Shown here piece by piece: positions 6,954 through 14,650 of a DNA stretch of 17,423 bases. The translations under genes were made by a program, and so were the position numbers. Where the stretch lies: positions 1 through 17,423 of the forward strand of contig JAJZUN010000006.1 in the NCBI GenBank assembly GCA_021848555.1. The letters run 5' to 3'. Under the pieces are notes generated by a model. That model saw nothing but the letters and a program-made list of their open reading frames with translations. It made no database searches and had not been told where the DNA came from. This stretch comes from Pseudomonadota bacterium. GTDB lineage: Bacteria; Pseudomonadota; Gammaproteobacteria; Burkholderiales; SG8-39. Within the stretch, counting starts at the first letter, position 1. Each line of letters begins with the position of its first letter.

Positions 6954-7808
6954 ATGATGAATCGAGACCAGCCCGTGTGGCTGATTACCGGCTGTTCCAG
7001 CGGCATCGGCCGCGAACTGGCCAAACAGGTGCTGGCACGCGGCTGGCGCGCCGTCGTCACCGCGCGTGATCCGTCCAAAGTGGCGGATATCACCCGGGCG
7101 CACGCGGACCGGGCGCTGGTGATGGCGCTCGATGTCACCCGGCGCGCGCAGATCGACGAAGTCGTCGCCGCGGCGAAGAAACGGTTCGGCCGCATCGATG
7201 CGCTGGTCAATAACGCGGGCTACGGCTATGTCGCCGCGATCGAGGAAGGCGAGGACCAGGCGGTGCGCGCGATGTTCGAAGCCAATGTGTTCGGGCTCAT
7301 CGACCTGACCAAAGCGGCGCTGCCTGTCATGCGCGCGCAGCGTAGCGGACTGATCGTCAACGTCTCGTCGATCGGCGGCCTGACCAGCCAGGCGGCGACG
7401 GGCTACTATCACGCCACGAAATACGCGGTGGAAGGCCTCTCCGAATCGCTCGCGGCGGAAGTGAAGCCGCTGGGCATAGACGTGCTGATCGTCGAGCCCA
7501 GCGCGTTCCGCACCAACTGGGCAGGCCCGTCGATCAAGTGGTCGGCGACGCGCATCGACGCCTACGCCGCGACCGCCGGCGAGCGCCGCAAGCAAATCGA
7601 GGGCCGCAGCGGCAAACAGGCGGGCGACCCGGTGCGCGCCGCGCAGGCCATTATCGACGCGGCCCTGTCCGACGCCCCGCCGCTGCGCCTGCTGCTGGGC
7701 AAGGCTGCGCTCAGCATGGCGCGCAAGAAAATCGATGCCCTGCGCACCGATTTCGACGCCTGGGAAGCGACCACGCTGGGCGCGGACTTTCCGGAGAGCG
7801 CGGGCTAG
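6954..7808 (+). CDS. SDR-family oxidoreductase
   Basis: The 284-residue protein is a classical short-chain dehydrogenase. The nucleotide-binding motif is TGCSSGIG (12-19), the structural motif NNAG (86-89), the catalytic Ser139 lies in NVSSIGG, and Tyr152 and Lys156 lie in YHATK. The VEPSAFRTNWAG stretch and the long C-terminal part resemble the 'oxidoreductase/SDR' group related to 17-beta-hydroxysteroid dehydrogenases and other broad carbonyl reductases. The substrate is unknown. GGAG lies eight bases before the chosen ATG; a second ATG follows immediately. It is upstream of another SDR gene by 184 bases in the same direction; co-transcription is possible but not shown. Confidence 0.9.
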   Translation: MMNRDQPVWLITGCSSGIGRELAKQVLARGWRAVVTARDPSKVADITRAHADRALVMALDVTRRAQIDEVVAAAKKRFGRIDALVNNAGYGYVAAIEEGEDQAVRAMFEANVFGLIDLTKAALPVMRAQRSGLIVNVSSIGGLTSQAATGYYHATKYAVEGLSESLAAEVKPLGIDVLIVEPSAFRTNWAGPSIKWSATRIDAYAATAGERRKQIEGRSGKQAGDPVRAAQAIIDAALSDAPPLRLLLGKAALSMARKKIDALRTDFDAWEATTLGADFPESAG

Positions 7809-7992
7809 GGCGCCGCACCCGCTCCGTTCATCGGGCGTCACTGCGGCGGCGGGCGGCACGTCAAGAGAACCTGTCGCAGATTTTCGACTTCGGCGCCATG
7901 TCCGGCCGCGCCCGGCTGCAGGTAACGTTCGCAAACAGTTACTTTCCTGTAGATTGCGCTTTCGCCGACCGTTCATCGCAAGGAGTGGGGTC

Positions 7993-8802
7993 ATGGCAGA
8001 GAAATTCGACAATTTGTTTTCGATCAAAGGCAAGATCGCGCTGGTCACGGGCGGATCGCGCGGCATCGGCGAAATGATCGCCGCGGGCTTCCTCGCGCAC
8101 GGCGCCAAGGTGTACATCTCCTCGAGAAAAGCCGAGGCCTGCGCGGCGACGGCGAAACGCCTGGGCGAAACCTACGGTGCAGAATGCATCGCGCTGCCGG
8201 CGGACCTGTCGCAGATCGCGGGCGTGGAAAGCCTGGCGAAGCAGCTCGCCGAGCGCGAATCGCGGCTCGACATCCTGGTGAACAATGCGGGCGCGGCCTG
8301 GGGCGCGCCGCTGGAAACCTTTCCCGAGGCCGGTTGGGACAAGGTGATGGACACCAACGTGAAGGGCGTGTTCTTCCTCACGCAGAAAGTGCTGCCGCTG
8401 CTGCGCCAGGCCGCCAGCGCCGAGCGCCCGGCGCGCGTAATCAACATCGGTTCGATCGACGGCCTCAAGGCGGCGATTTTCGACACCTACTCCTACGGCG
8501 CGTCCAAGGCCGCGGTGCATCACCTCACGCGCTTCCTCGCGGCGCAGTTGACCAAGGAGCACATCCTGTTCAACGCGATCGCACCGGGGCCGTTTCCGAC
8601 CTGGATGCTCAGCACCGGCGTGGGCTTCGGCGGCAAGACCGAAGGCGTCGACTGGAACGTGGTGGCCGAGCGCAATCCGAGCGGCCGGGTCGGCACGCCG
8701 CAGGACATTGCCGGCCTCGCCATTTTCCTCTGCTCGCGCGCCGGAGAATATGTCGTCGGCCAGACCATCGCCATCGACGGCGGCGTAGTCGGCACGTCCT
8801 GA
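7993..8802 (+). CDS. RhlG-like SDR-family oxidoreductase
   Basis: The 269-residue SDR has TGGSRGIG (19-26), NNAG (97-100), Ser154 in NIGSIDG and the active-site pair Tyr168/Lys172 in YSYGASK, followed by AAVHHLTRFLAAQLT and NAIAPGPFPTWML. The C-terminus GQTIAIDGG is typical of FabG-like enzymes. The overall pattern closely resembles my recollection of RhlG, an NADPH-dependent beta-ketoacyl reductase of Pseudomonas, more than FabG itself, but no rhamnolipid genes are nearby, so the symbol is withheld. AAGGAG lies seven bases before the ATG. It follows the previous SDR gene and is closed by a hairpin-rich region and a terminator at 8889-8909. Confidence 0.9.
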   Translation: MAEKFDNLFSIKGKIALVTGGSRGIGEMIAAGFLAHGAKVYISSRKAEACAATAKRLGETYGAECIALPADLSQIAGVESLAKQLAERESRLDILVNNAGAAWGAPLETFPEAGWDKVMDTNVKGVFFLTQKVLPLLRQAASAERPARVINIGSIDGLKAAIFDTYSYGASKAAVHHLTRFLAAQLTKEHILFNAIAPGPFPTWMLSTGVGFGGKTEGVDWNVVAERNPSGRVGTPQDIAGLAIFLCSRAGEYVVGQTIAIDGGVVGTS

Positions 8803-8888
8803 TCCGGGGCGCGGCGTTGCGCCGCGCGCGCCGGCGCGCCAATGGATCTCCTAGTGGAAAGCCGGAGAGCCAATAAGGGCGCGGCTTT

Positions 8889-8909
8889 ACGGGCTGTCGC
8901 CCGTTCTTT
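8889..8909 (+). terminator. Intrinsic terminator after the RhlG-like gene
   Basis: ACGGGC (8889-8894), a TGTC loop and GCCCGT (8899-8904) are followed by TTCTTT. This is a good terminator shape for the plus strand. A stronger stem without a T-run, GCGCGGCG/CGCCGCGC (8809-8816 and 8820-8827), lies just after the stop codon. Confidence 0.6.
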
Positions 8910-8921
8910 GCGATGCGGCGC

Positions 8922-9716
8922 CTAGAGCGCCGGCCTCTCGGTTTCGATCTCCCCGCGCATATATTCGACCACCTGCCCCGCGATCACCACGCGCTCGCCG
9001 CGCAGCTCGCAGCGCAAATCGCCGCCGCGCGGCGACAACTGTTTCGCCGTCAATTGGCTCTTCGAGAGGCGCGCGGCCCAGTAGGGCACGAGCGTGCAAT
9101 GCGAAGAGCCGGTGACCGGATCCTCGGGAACGCCGGCGCCGGGCGCGAAAAAGCGCGACACGAAGTCCACCGTGTCGCCGGGCGCGGATACGATAACGGC
9201 GAACGCATCGAGCGCCGCGACGCGCGCAAAATCCGGGCGCAGCGATCGGACCTCGGACTCGGTGTCGAAAATCGCCAGGAGATCGCGCGCCAGGTAGGCT
9301 GCGCGCGGCCGTGCCCCGAGCGCGGCGGCGAGCGCATCGGTCACCGCGACCGGCTTGCCCGGGCGCGCGGGAAAATCCATTTTCAGCAGCGCGCCCTCGC
9401 GTGTGACGGCCAATTCGCCGCTTTTCGTGCTGAACACCAGCCGGGCGAGCTGGGGAAAGCGGTAGCGGAACAGCACATCCGCCGCCGCCAGCGTGGCATG
9501 GCCGCAGAGGTCCACTTCGACCGCCGGCGTGAACCAGCGCAGCGGCGAGACCTCCGGCCGGGGAATGACGAACGCCGTCTCGGCCAGGTTGTTCTCCGCG
9601 GCGATGGCCGCGAGCACGCCGTCGGGGAGCCAGGCGTCGAGCAGCATCACCGCGGCCGGGTTGCCGCCGAACAGGCGGTCGGTGAACGCGTCCAGTTGGT
9701 AGAGCGGCAGCTTCAT
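8922..9716 (-). CDS. PhzF-family isomerase/epimerase-like protein
   Basis: The 264-residue protein shows the PhzF signature throughout. It starts PLYQLDAFTDRLFGGNPAAV, carries the catalytic Glu46 in ENNLAETAFV and has RWFTPAVEVDLCGHATLA (60-77). In the second half it has PEDPVTGSSHCTLVPYWA (197-214). These are the residues shaping the central cleft of the diaminopimelate-epimerase fold. PhzF itself isomerises dihydro-3-hydroxyanthranilate in phenazine synthesis. No other phenazine genes are present, so this is one of the many PhzF-like proteins of unknown substrate. Its start lies 17 bases after the stop of the beta-hydroxyacid dehydrogenase gene, indicating co-transcription. Confidence 0.92.
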   Translation of the reverse strand: MKLPLYQLDAFTDRLFGGNPAAVMLLDAWLPDGVLAAIAAENNLAETAFVIPRPEVSPLRWFTPAVEVDLCGHATLAAADVLFRYRFPQLARLVFSTKSGELAVTREGALLKMDFPARPGKPVAVTDALAAALGARPRAAYLARDLLAIFDTESEVRSLRPDFARVAALDAFAVIVSAPGDTVDFVSRFFAPGAGVPEDPVTGSSHCTLVPYWAARLSKSQLTAKQLSPRGGDLRCELRGERVVIAGQVVEYMRGEIETERPAL

Positions 9717-9733
9717 CGCGGGCCTGCGCCGCC

Positions 9734-10633
9734 TCAGCGCTTGACGCCGGACAACTCTTCGTAGAGCAATCCCAGCGCAGCGCTGTCCATGCCGTCGCGG
9801 CCGGTATTGCACAGCGCCGCGAAGAGTTGTTCGGTCAGCGCCACCGCCGGGGCGAAGCTGCCGGCATCCTTCGCGGCAGCACCGGCGAGGCGCAGGTCCT
9901 TCAACAGCAAGGCGCCGCGAAAGCCGGGGGCGAGCTGGCCGTCGAGGAAACGCTTGGCGTGATTCTGCATGACGAAACTCTGCGCCGAACCGCCGAGCAG
10001 CGCATCGCGCACCTTGTAGGGATCGACGCCGGCCTTCTTCGCCAAGGTCAGGGCCTCGCACGCCGCCATGACCGTGCCGGCCATGACCATCTGGTTGCAC
10101 GACTTGCACAACTGGCCCGCGCCGCTCGCGCCGATGTGGGTGAAGGTCTTGCCCACCGCCTTGAACAAAGGCATGCAGCGCGCCAGCGTCCCGGCCTCGC
10201 CGCCTATCATGCAGCTCAGGGTCGCGTCGCGCGCGCCTCCCGGCCCGCCCGACACCGGGGAGTCGAGCATGGCCACGCCCGCCTGCTTCAGCCGTTCGGC
10301 GAAGCCGGCCGTCGCCTGCGACGAGATGGTGCTGAAATCGATCACCACGCTGCCGGCCTTGACCGCCGACGCGACGCCCTTGGCCCCGAACAGCACCGCT
10401 TCCACGTCCGGCGTGTCGGGCACGCACAGACAGATGATTTCCGCGCGGGCCGCCAGATCGGCCAGCGATGCCGCGGCGATGCCGCCGATGCCGGCGAGTT
10501 CGTCGACCGCGGCGCGGCTGCGGTTGTGCAGCTGGACCTTGAATCCCGCCTTGATCAGGTTGCGCGCCATAGCCTTGCCCATGACGCCGAGGCCGATGAA
10601 GCCGATAGGTGTCGCAACGGTAATTTCGCTCAT
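9734..10633 (-). CDS. Beta-hydroxyacid dehydrogenase, 3-hydroxyisobutyrate / tartronate semialdehyde reductase family
   Basis: The 299-residue enzyme has an N-terminal Rossmann fold with GFIGLGVMG (11-19), the family signature DSPVSGGPGGA (124-134) and the catalytic Lys177 with Asn180 in GAGQLCKSCNQ. The all-alpha C-terminal half has KDLRLAGAAAKDAG, a conserved cofactor-contact region. Members reduce or oxidise short beta-hydroxyacids with NAD(P)H; the exact substrate cannot be set from sequence. The chosen ATG follows GGAG; an ATG five codons earlier is less well placed. It is the first gene of a two-gene operon with the PhzF-like gene, with a possible promoter about 125 bases upstream inside the remains of a solute-binding-protein gene. 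Confidence 0.92.
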   Translation of the reverse strand: MSEITVATPIGFIGLGVMGKAMARNLIKAGFKVQLHNRSRAAVDELAGIGGIAAASLADLAARAEIICLCVPDTPDVEAVLFGAKGVASAVKAGSVVIDFSTISSQATAGFAERLKQAGVAMLDSPVSGGPGGARDATLSCMIGGEAGTLARCMPLFKAVGKTFTHIGASGAGQLCKSCNQMVMAGTVMAACEALTLAKKAGVDPYKVRDALLGGSAQSFVMQNHAKRFLDGQLAPGFRGALLLKDLRLAGAAAKDAGSFAPAVALTEQLFAALCNTGRDGMDSAALGLLYEELSGVKR

Positions 10634-10671
10634 GTTCGTACTCTCCATGGATTTCGGTTCGCCATCACTGG

Positions 10672-11148
10672 TTGATTGATCTCATGTTCCATTTTGGCTC
10701 GTCGCACTTTATCGGGACCCGGACCGTTGCGGCCTTTCCGCCCTGCATGTGTTCGGAGTATAGCGTGCTCGCATCGCCTTCAATCGCCGCTTGCAAGGCC
10801 GCGGCGGTGTCGCACATCAAGTCGGGCAAATTGCGCGCGCTGGCGAACACCGGCGCCACGCGCTCGCCGCTGCTGCCCGAGGTCCCGACCGTCGCCGAGT
10901 CCGGCCTCAAGGACTACGCCGTCGCGACCTGGTTCGGCCTGCTCGGTCCGGCCGGCATGCCGTCCGATCTGGTGGCGCGCATCCAGCGCGACGTGGCGGG
11001 CGCCCTGGCCACCCCGGACATGCGCAACCGGCTGGTCGACCTGGGGGTCGATATCGTGGGGAACTCACCCGAAGAATTCGCCGCCTACCTGCGCACCGAA
11101 ATCACCCGCTACGCCAAGGTGATCAAGGACGCGGGCATCAAACCCTAG
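10672..11148 (+). pseudogene. Bug/TctC-type solute-binding protein, C-terminal remnant
   Basis: From about position 10811 the frame reads HIKSGKLRALANTGATRSPLLPEVPTVAESGL and ends NSPEEFAAYLRTEITRYAKVIKDAG. This is the unmistakable C-terminal third of a Bug (tripartite tricarboxylate transporter) periplasmic receptor. Full proteins are about 320 residues with a signal peptide; only about 110 homologous residues remain. The front of the frame (10672-10810) does not align, except perhaps IDLMF at the start, which often occurs shortly before the HIKSGK segment. That would imply an insertion of about 35 codons or a rearrangement. There is no signal peptide or ribosome binding site, and the segment overlaps the likely promoter of the divergent operon. 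It is almost certainly a non-functional fragment. Confidence 0.8.
10757..10783 (-). promoter_or_regulatory. Possible promoter of the dehydrogenase-PhzF operon
   Basis: On the minus strand, TTGAAG (10778-10783) and TATACT (10757-10762) are 15 bases apart, a little short of the ideal 17. The -10 is good. The leader to the start at 10633 would be about 115 bases. Confidence 0.35.
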
Positions 11149-11324
11149 CCGGCCCGAGGTCGAGCGCAATCCGGCCGGGGTCCGGAGGGTTGAAGTGAAG
11201 TGAAATCTTAGAACATAGCGGTAATAACTTGATTTGTTGCGTCAATTGGTGTAGGGTCTTCAAACGCTTTTTGGAGTGTGCCCGTGACTATGGGGTTTGA
11301 TGCCCGTTACACCAGAACGCTGAC

Positions 11325-11753
11325 GTGAAAACCGAAATACAAATGCTTGCCGAACAACAAGCGAAGGCCGCGTGGCGCGTGGCCGTGACCCAGGGCATGA
11401 CCCTGCTCGGCTTCAAGGAATGGCTGGTCACCTGCGCGAACTACCCGCGCGAATTGTTCGAGCAGCGCGAACACAATCTGGTCGCCCGCGCCACCGGCGA
11501 CGAGTTCGTGGTCATGCTGACCATGGACGCAAGTCATCACGCGGCGGCCAGATCGGTCGCCAGTTCGATGATCTCCAGCAGCGAAAACCCGCTCCGCGTA
11601 CCGGACATCGGCCGCGCGCTTTCGGGCAGCCTGGGCATTGCCCTGTTTCCCAACCATGCCGCGAATGCCGATTCGCTGTCGATCGCGGCCGACCGGCGGC
11701 GCTACAAGGCCAAGTCCCAGGGCAAGGCGAGCATACGCTTCGCCCACGGCTGA
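11325..11753 (+). pseudogene. Degenerate half GGDEF (diguanylate cyclase) domain
   Basis: The 142-codon frame starts at GTG (an ATG lies six codons on). From about residue 48 it resembles the C-terminal half of a GGDEF domain: NLVARATGDEFVVML, then SLGIALFPNHAANADSL, then AADRRRYKAKSQGK. The signature GGDEF is TGDEF (57-61), and the RxxD inhibitory-site position reads REHN (48-51). The front half, with the usual DxLTGLxNR and DLDxFKxxND motifs, is absent; residues 1-45 match nothing I know. A working cyclase is therefore unlikely. It lies next to another gene remnant. It could also be a small expressed protein with a recruited half domain. Confidence 0.6.
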
Positions 11754-11841
11754 ATCGGGCCGCGGCGCTCGCGCGTTCTCCCGGCAAATAATCCATCTCC
11801 GACCCGCCTGCATTTCCTGCGTGGCCGGGGTCTGCGCGGGA

Positions 11842-11868
11842 TTGCATCTGCCATGGCTTGTCTATAAT
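11842..11868 (+). promoter_or_regulatory. Sigma-70 type promoter of the YbaK-like gene
   Basis: A perfect TATAAT lies at 11863-11868 with TTGCAT at 11842-11847, 15 bases apart. Transcription would start near 11875, just upstream of the AAGGAG and the ATG at 11900, which supports that start over an ATG at 11858. Confidence 0.6.
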
Positions 11869-11899
11869 GAAACATGTCCACTGCGCCAAGGAGATCGCC

Positions 11900-12394
11900 A
11901 TGGGTATCGCAATGAAACTGAGTGATTACCTCAAAACAAACGACGTGCAGTACGAGGTGATGAACCATTCCCACAGCGGCAACAGCATGCAGACCGCAAA
12001 AGCATCAAATGTGCCAGCAAGCTGTGTGGCCAAGGCGGTGGTGCTCGAAGACGACACCCACGCGGTAATGGCCGTGCTGCCGGCATCGCGGCGCCTGCAG
12101 CTGCGCGAATTGCAGGCGAGCAGCGGCCAGGACCTCAGGCTCGCCACCGAGGCGGAGCTGAAAGGCCTGTTCATCGACTGCGAACCGGGAGCGGTCCCGC
12201 CGGTCGGCGCTGTCTACGGCATCGAAACCATCTGGGACGACAGCCTCATGGAGCAGCCCGAGACCTACTTCGAGGCGGGAGACCATGAAACGCTGGTGCA
12301 CATGAAAACGCGCGATTTCATCGGCCTGATGAAAGGCGCGCGCCACATGGCGTTCAGCGCGCAGATGGACGAGGAGCACCGCCCGCTGTTCTGA
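11900..12394 (+). CDS. YbaK/ProX-type aminoacyl-tRNA deacylase
   Basis: The 164-residue protein is a single YbaK/EbsC domain. Motifs include SHSGNSMQTAKASNVPASCVAKAVVLED, where Lys45 corresponds to the lysine needed for deacylation in YbaK/ProX enzymes. It also has FIDCEPGAVPPVG (91-103) with the conserved Gly/Pro loop, and TYFEAGDHETLVHM (122-135). The family hydrolyses mischarged aminoacyl-tRNAs such as Cys- or Ala-tRNA(Pro); which one cannot be told here. The start is supported by AAGGAG six bases upstream and by the promoter position. It is a single-gene unit with its own promoter and terminator. Confidence 0.9.
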   Translation: MGIAMKLSDYLKTNDVQYEVMNHSHSGNSMQTAKASNVPASCVAKAVVLEDDTHAVMAVLPASRRLQLRELQASSGQDLRLATEAELKGLFIDCEPGAVPPVGAVYGIETIWDDSLMEQPETYFEAGDHETLVHMKTRDFIGLMKGARHMAFSAQMDEEHRPLF

Positions 12395-12420
12395 GCGTAG
12401 AAGAGGTTCACCGACGCAGC

Positions 12421-12438
12421 GCGCCGGCAGGCGCTTTT
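12421..12438 (+). terminator. Intrinsic terminator after the YbaK-like gene
   Basis: GCGCC, loop GGCA, GGCGC (12421-12434) followed by TTTT, 26 bases after the stop codon. The stem is short but pure GC. Confidence 0.6.
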
Positions 12439-12510
12439 AGCGTGCACGCGGGTGGTTCCGGGCTCCGCAGATCCACGCAGCATCGATGCGGTTGAAAAGC
12501 GCGACTTGAC

Positions 12511-12534
12511 CCAGGGGGGCGCACCGGCCCCTGG
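12511..12534. repeat. Hairpin with 7-bp stem
   Basis: CCAGGGG (12511-12517) pairs with CCCCTGG (12528-12534) around a 10-base GC-rich loop, between the YbaK-like terminator and the DHH-gene promoter. No T-run is present; the role is unknown. Confidence 0.4.
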
Positions 12535-12584
12535 TTCCGACGCGGGGCCAGGCTGCGCTCCAAAATTGCTCGTCCCCGAAAGAT

Positions 12585-12613
12585 TTGGTAAGCGGTGAAT
12601 TCGGCGTTATTCT
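12585..12613 (+). promoter_or_regulatory. Possible sigma-70 promoter of the DHH gene
   Basis: TTGGTA (12585-12590) and TATTCT (12608-12613) are 17 bases apart, each matching four of six consensus bases. This would give a leader of about 43 bases to the start at 12663. Confidence 0.45.
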
Positions 12614-12662
12614 GAGCGACCGACGTCTTGGTTTTCCTCGAACCAGCCGGGAGATGCAAGCG

Positions 12663-13589
12663 ATGACCAAGCAACGACTCGTCACCCGCAGCGACTTTGA
12701 CGGGGTGGTCTGCGCCATCCTGCTCAAGGAACTCAACATGATCGACGAGATCGTGTTCGCCGAACCCAAGGACATGCAGGACGGCAAGGTCGCCATCACC
12801 GAGCGCGACATCACCACCAACCTGCCCTACGTGCCCGGCGTGGGCATGGCTTTCGACCATCATTCTTCGGAACTGCTGCGCAACCCCGGGGAGCATCCGA
12901 AGCTCATCATCAATCCCGACGCCGCTTCCGCCGCGCGCGTCGTTTTCGAGCATTTCGGCGGCGGACGCACCTTCCCGGAAAGCTTCCATTTCATGATGGA
13001 GGCCGTCGACAAGGCGGACTCGGCCCAGTTTCATCGCGACGAGATCCTGCACCCGAACCGCTGGGTGCTGCTCAGCTACCTGATGGATCCGCGCACCGGC
13101 CTGGGCCGCTTCCGGAACTTTCGGATCAGCAATCACGACCTGATGCTGGCCCTGATCGATTATTGCCGCGACCATTCCATCGAGGAAATCCTCAGCCTGC
13201 CCGACGTCAAGGAGAGGGTGGACCTTTACCTGGAGCACGCACCCAAAGCGACGGAGCAGATCTGGCGCTGCGCTGCCGTCCACGACAAGCTGGTGGTGCT
13301 GGACCTGCGCAAGGAAGAGAACATCTGGGCCTGCAACCGGTTCATGGTTTACGCCCTGTTTCCGCAGGCCAATATTTCGATCCACGTCCTGTGGGGCGCG
13401 AACAGGCAGAACACGGTGTTTGCGGTCGGCAAGTCGATACTCAACCGCACATCGAAAACCAACATCGGCGCGCTGATGCTCGAATACGGCGGTGGCGGCC
13501 ACGAAGCCGCCGGTAGCTGCCAGGTGGGCAACGACGCAGCCGATACCGTCCTGGCCAAACTGGTGAAAACCATCAATCAGGACGGTTGA
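12663..13589 (+). CDS. DHH-family phosphoesterase
   Basis: The 308-residue protein begins with SDFDGVVCAIL (Asp11 and Asp13, metal ligands). It has the family motif FDHHSSE (Asp65-His66-His67) and further acids in MEAVDKADSAQF (112-123). It ends in a DHHA1 substrate-binding region with LEYGGGGHEAAGSCQV (273-288). DHH/DHHA1 enzymes are Mn2+-dependent phosphoesterases such as NrnA-type nanoRNases, cyclic-dinucleotide hydrolases and exopolyphosphatase-like proteins. No RecJ or membrane domain is present and the substrate is open. GGGAG lies nine bases before the chosen ATG; an ATG three codons earlier overlaps that site. A dyad GCGCGCC/GGCGCGC (13621-13651) downstream could help end transcription. 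Confidence 0.9.
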   Translation: MTKQRLVTRSDFDGVVCAILLKELNMIDEIVFAEPKDMQDGKVAITERDITTNLPYVPGVGMAFDHHSSELLRNPGEHPKLIINPDAASAARVVFEHFGGGRTFPESFHFMMEAVDKADSAQFHRDEILHPNRWVLLSYLMDPRTGLGRFRNFRISNHDLMLALIDYCRDHSIEEILSLPDVKERVDLYLEHAPKATEQIWRCAAVHDKLVVLDLRKEENIWACNRFMVYALFPQANISIHVLWGANRQNTVFAVGKSILNRTSKTNIGALMLEYGGGGHEAAGSCQVGNDAADTVLAKLVKTINQDG

Positions 13590-13699
13590 TCGGCGGCTTC
13601 GACCAGGCGGTCAGACTGCCGCGCGCCGCGCTGGATTGCCGCAAGGCGCGCTGAATATCCCATCCTTTATACTTCCGTTTTTTTGCTGTGGGACGCGAC

Positions 13700-14140
13700 A
13701 TGGAAAACTCTCCCGCGGAAACCCGCGACCGCTACGGTTACTGGGTTTCCATTCCCACCCGGTGGATGGACGGCGACCCCTACGGCCACGTCAACAACGC
13801 GCAGTACTACTCCTTCGTCGACACGGCGGTGACCCGCATGGCGATAGCCAAAGGGGCGCTGCGCGCGCCCGGTTCCAGATCCATAGGCCTGTGCGTGGAA
13901 AGCGGCTGCAAGTTTCTCGCTCCGGTCAGCTTTCCGGAGACGATAGACGCGGGCGTGCGGGTCGGTCGGGTCGGCAACTCCAGCCTGCGCTATGAAGTCG
14001 GCCTGTTCAAGGCGGACGAGGCGCAGGCGGTGGCGGTCGCGCATTTCACCCATGTCTTCGTCGATCCGGAGACCCGCCGCCCGGCGCCCTTGAGCGAGGA
14101 CGTCAAAGCGGCGATGCGCGCGCTGATGCTGGTAGCCTAG
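13700..14140 (+). CDS. Hotdog-fold acyl-CoA thioesterase (4HBT/YbgC-like)
   Basis: The 146-residue single hotdog domain has the active-site signature RWMDGDPYGHVNNAQYYSFVDTA (about 21-43), with GHVNN and the preceding acids typical of the 4-hydroxybenzoyl-CoA thioesterase/YbgC/FadM group. The rest (VESGCKFLAPVSFPETIDAGVRV, then VAHFTHVFVD) matches the central and C-terminal strands. Such enzymes hydrolyse short or medium acyl-CoA thioesters; the specific substrate is not deducible. The ATG at 13700 follows GGGA and is preferred over a GTG four codons earlier. A TATACT at 13668-13673 would give a short leader. The stop codon lies inside a hairpin shared with the convergent gene. Confidence 0.88.
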   Translation: MENSPAETRDRYGYWVSIPTRWMDGDPYGHVNNAQYYSFVDTAVTRMAIAKGALRAPGSRSIGLCVESGCKFLAPVSFPETIDAGVRVGRVGNSSLRYEVGLFKADEAQAVAVAHFTHVFVDPETRRPAPLSEDVKAAMRALMLVA

Positions 14141-14155
14141 CGGGATGACCGCTAG
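14137..14155. terminator. Palindrome holding both stop codons of convergent genes
   Basis: CTAGCGG (14137-14143), loop GATGA, CCGCTAG (14149-14155). The TAG at 14138-14140 ends the plus-strand thioesterase and the TAG read from 14154 to 14152 ends the minus-strand membrane protein. It could slow or stop transcription both ways, but there is no T-run. Confidence 0.4.
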
Positions 14156-14418
14156 CCGACGAGCTTGACCAGATAGTCGTAGGGCCTGCCGATTACGTCC
14201 CAGACATGCTCGATGCTCGTCGCATGCGTTTTATTCGATGACATGGAATCCCAGGTCCTTCCGATCCACATCGTGAAAGGGTACAGAATGCAGAACGGGA
14301 AGATGCCAAGACACAACACCATGAGAAGCACCGAATAGAGCACGCGGTTCACCGCAAACTTCTTTATCCAGTCAAACAATAAAGACCCATCTCCTGATAC
14401 AGCCCCGTTCGTTGACAT
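14152..14418 (-). CDS. Small hypothetical membrane protein
   Basis: The 88-residue product is not recognised. It has a polar N-terminus, a basic segment (DWIKKFAVNR, 16-25) and one long hydrophobic stretch (about 27-51, VLYSVLLMVLCLGIFPFCILYPF) that could form one helix or a tight hairpin. A polar C-terminal tail with Trp and Tyr follows. The ATG is supported by AAGGAG seven bases upstream, good evidence that it is a real gene; a longer start at 14472 lacks this. It is downstream of, and co-directional with, the RES/Xre pair but separated from it by 232 bases. No function is proposed. Confidence 0.65.
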   Translation of the reverse strand: MSTNGAVSGDGSLLFDWIKKFAVNRVLYSVLLMVLCLGIFPFCILYPFTMWIGRTWDSMSSNKTHATSIEHVWDVIGRPYDYLVKLVG

Positions 14419-14650
14419 CGCTTGACTCCTTGTGTGGCCAACGCGCCCGCCCCGCAATAGATCGAATGCCATCGCGGGGAGCGTTGCGTTGAACTGCTCA
14501 ATAGTCCTCCCGTGCCGGACAGGAAGCTATTAGGGTAAGTACCGATACGCGCTCGATAAACGGCGACTCGCGCCGGCGGCTGCCGGGGAGGACAGATTGC
14601 GGGAATAGGGGCGCCGGCAGCGCGTTACGGCTGGTTCGCTGCGGTGAGCA

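Noticed and set aside
8809..8840. GC palindromes after the RhlG-like gene as a repeat element
   Set aside because: Alternating GC runs give strong self-complementarity by composition, and no second copy was seen in the window.
8922..9716. Phenazine biosynthesis gene phzF proper
   Set aside because: No phzA-E or phzG relatives are nearby; family membership alone does not support phenazine synthesis.
8922..10427. One long minus-strand frame of about 500 codons
   Set aside because: Only the part from 9716 downward encodes a protein (PhzF-like). The upstream part is an out-of-frame shadow of the dehydrogenase gene, Gly/Arg-rich and without domains.
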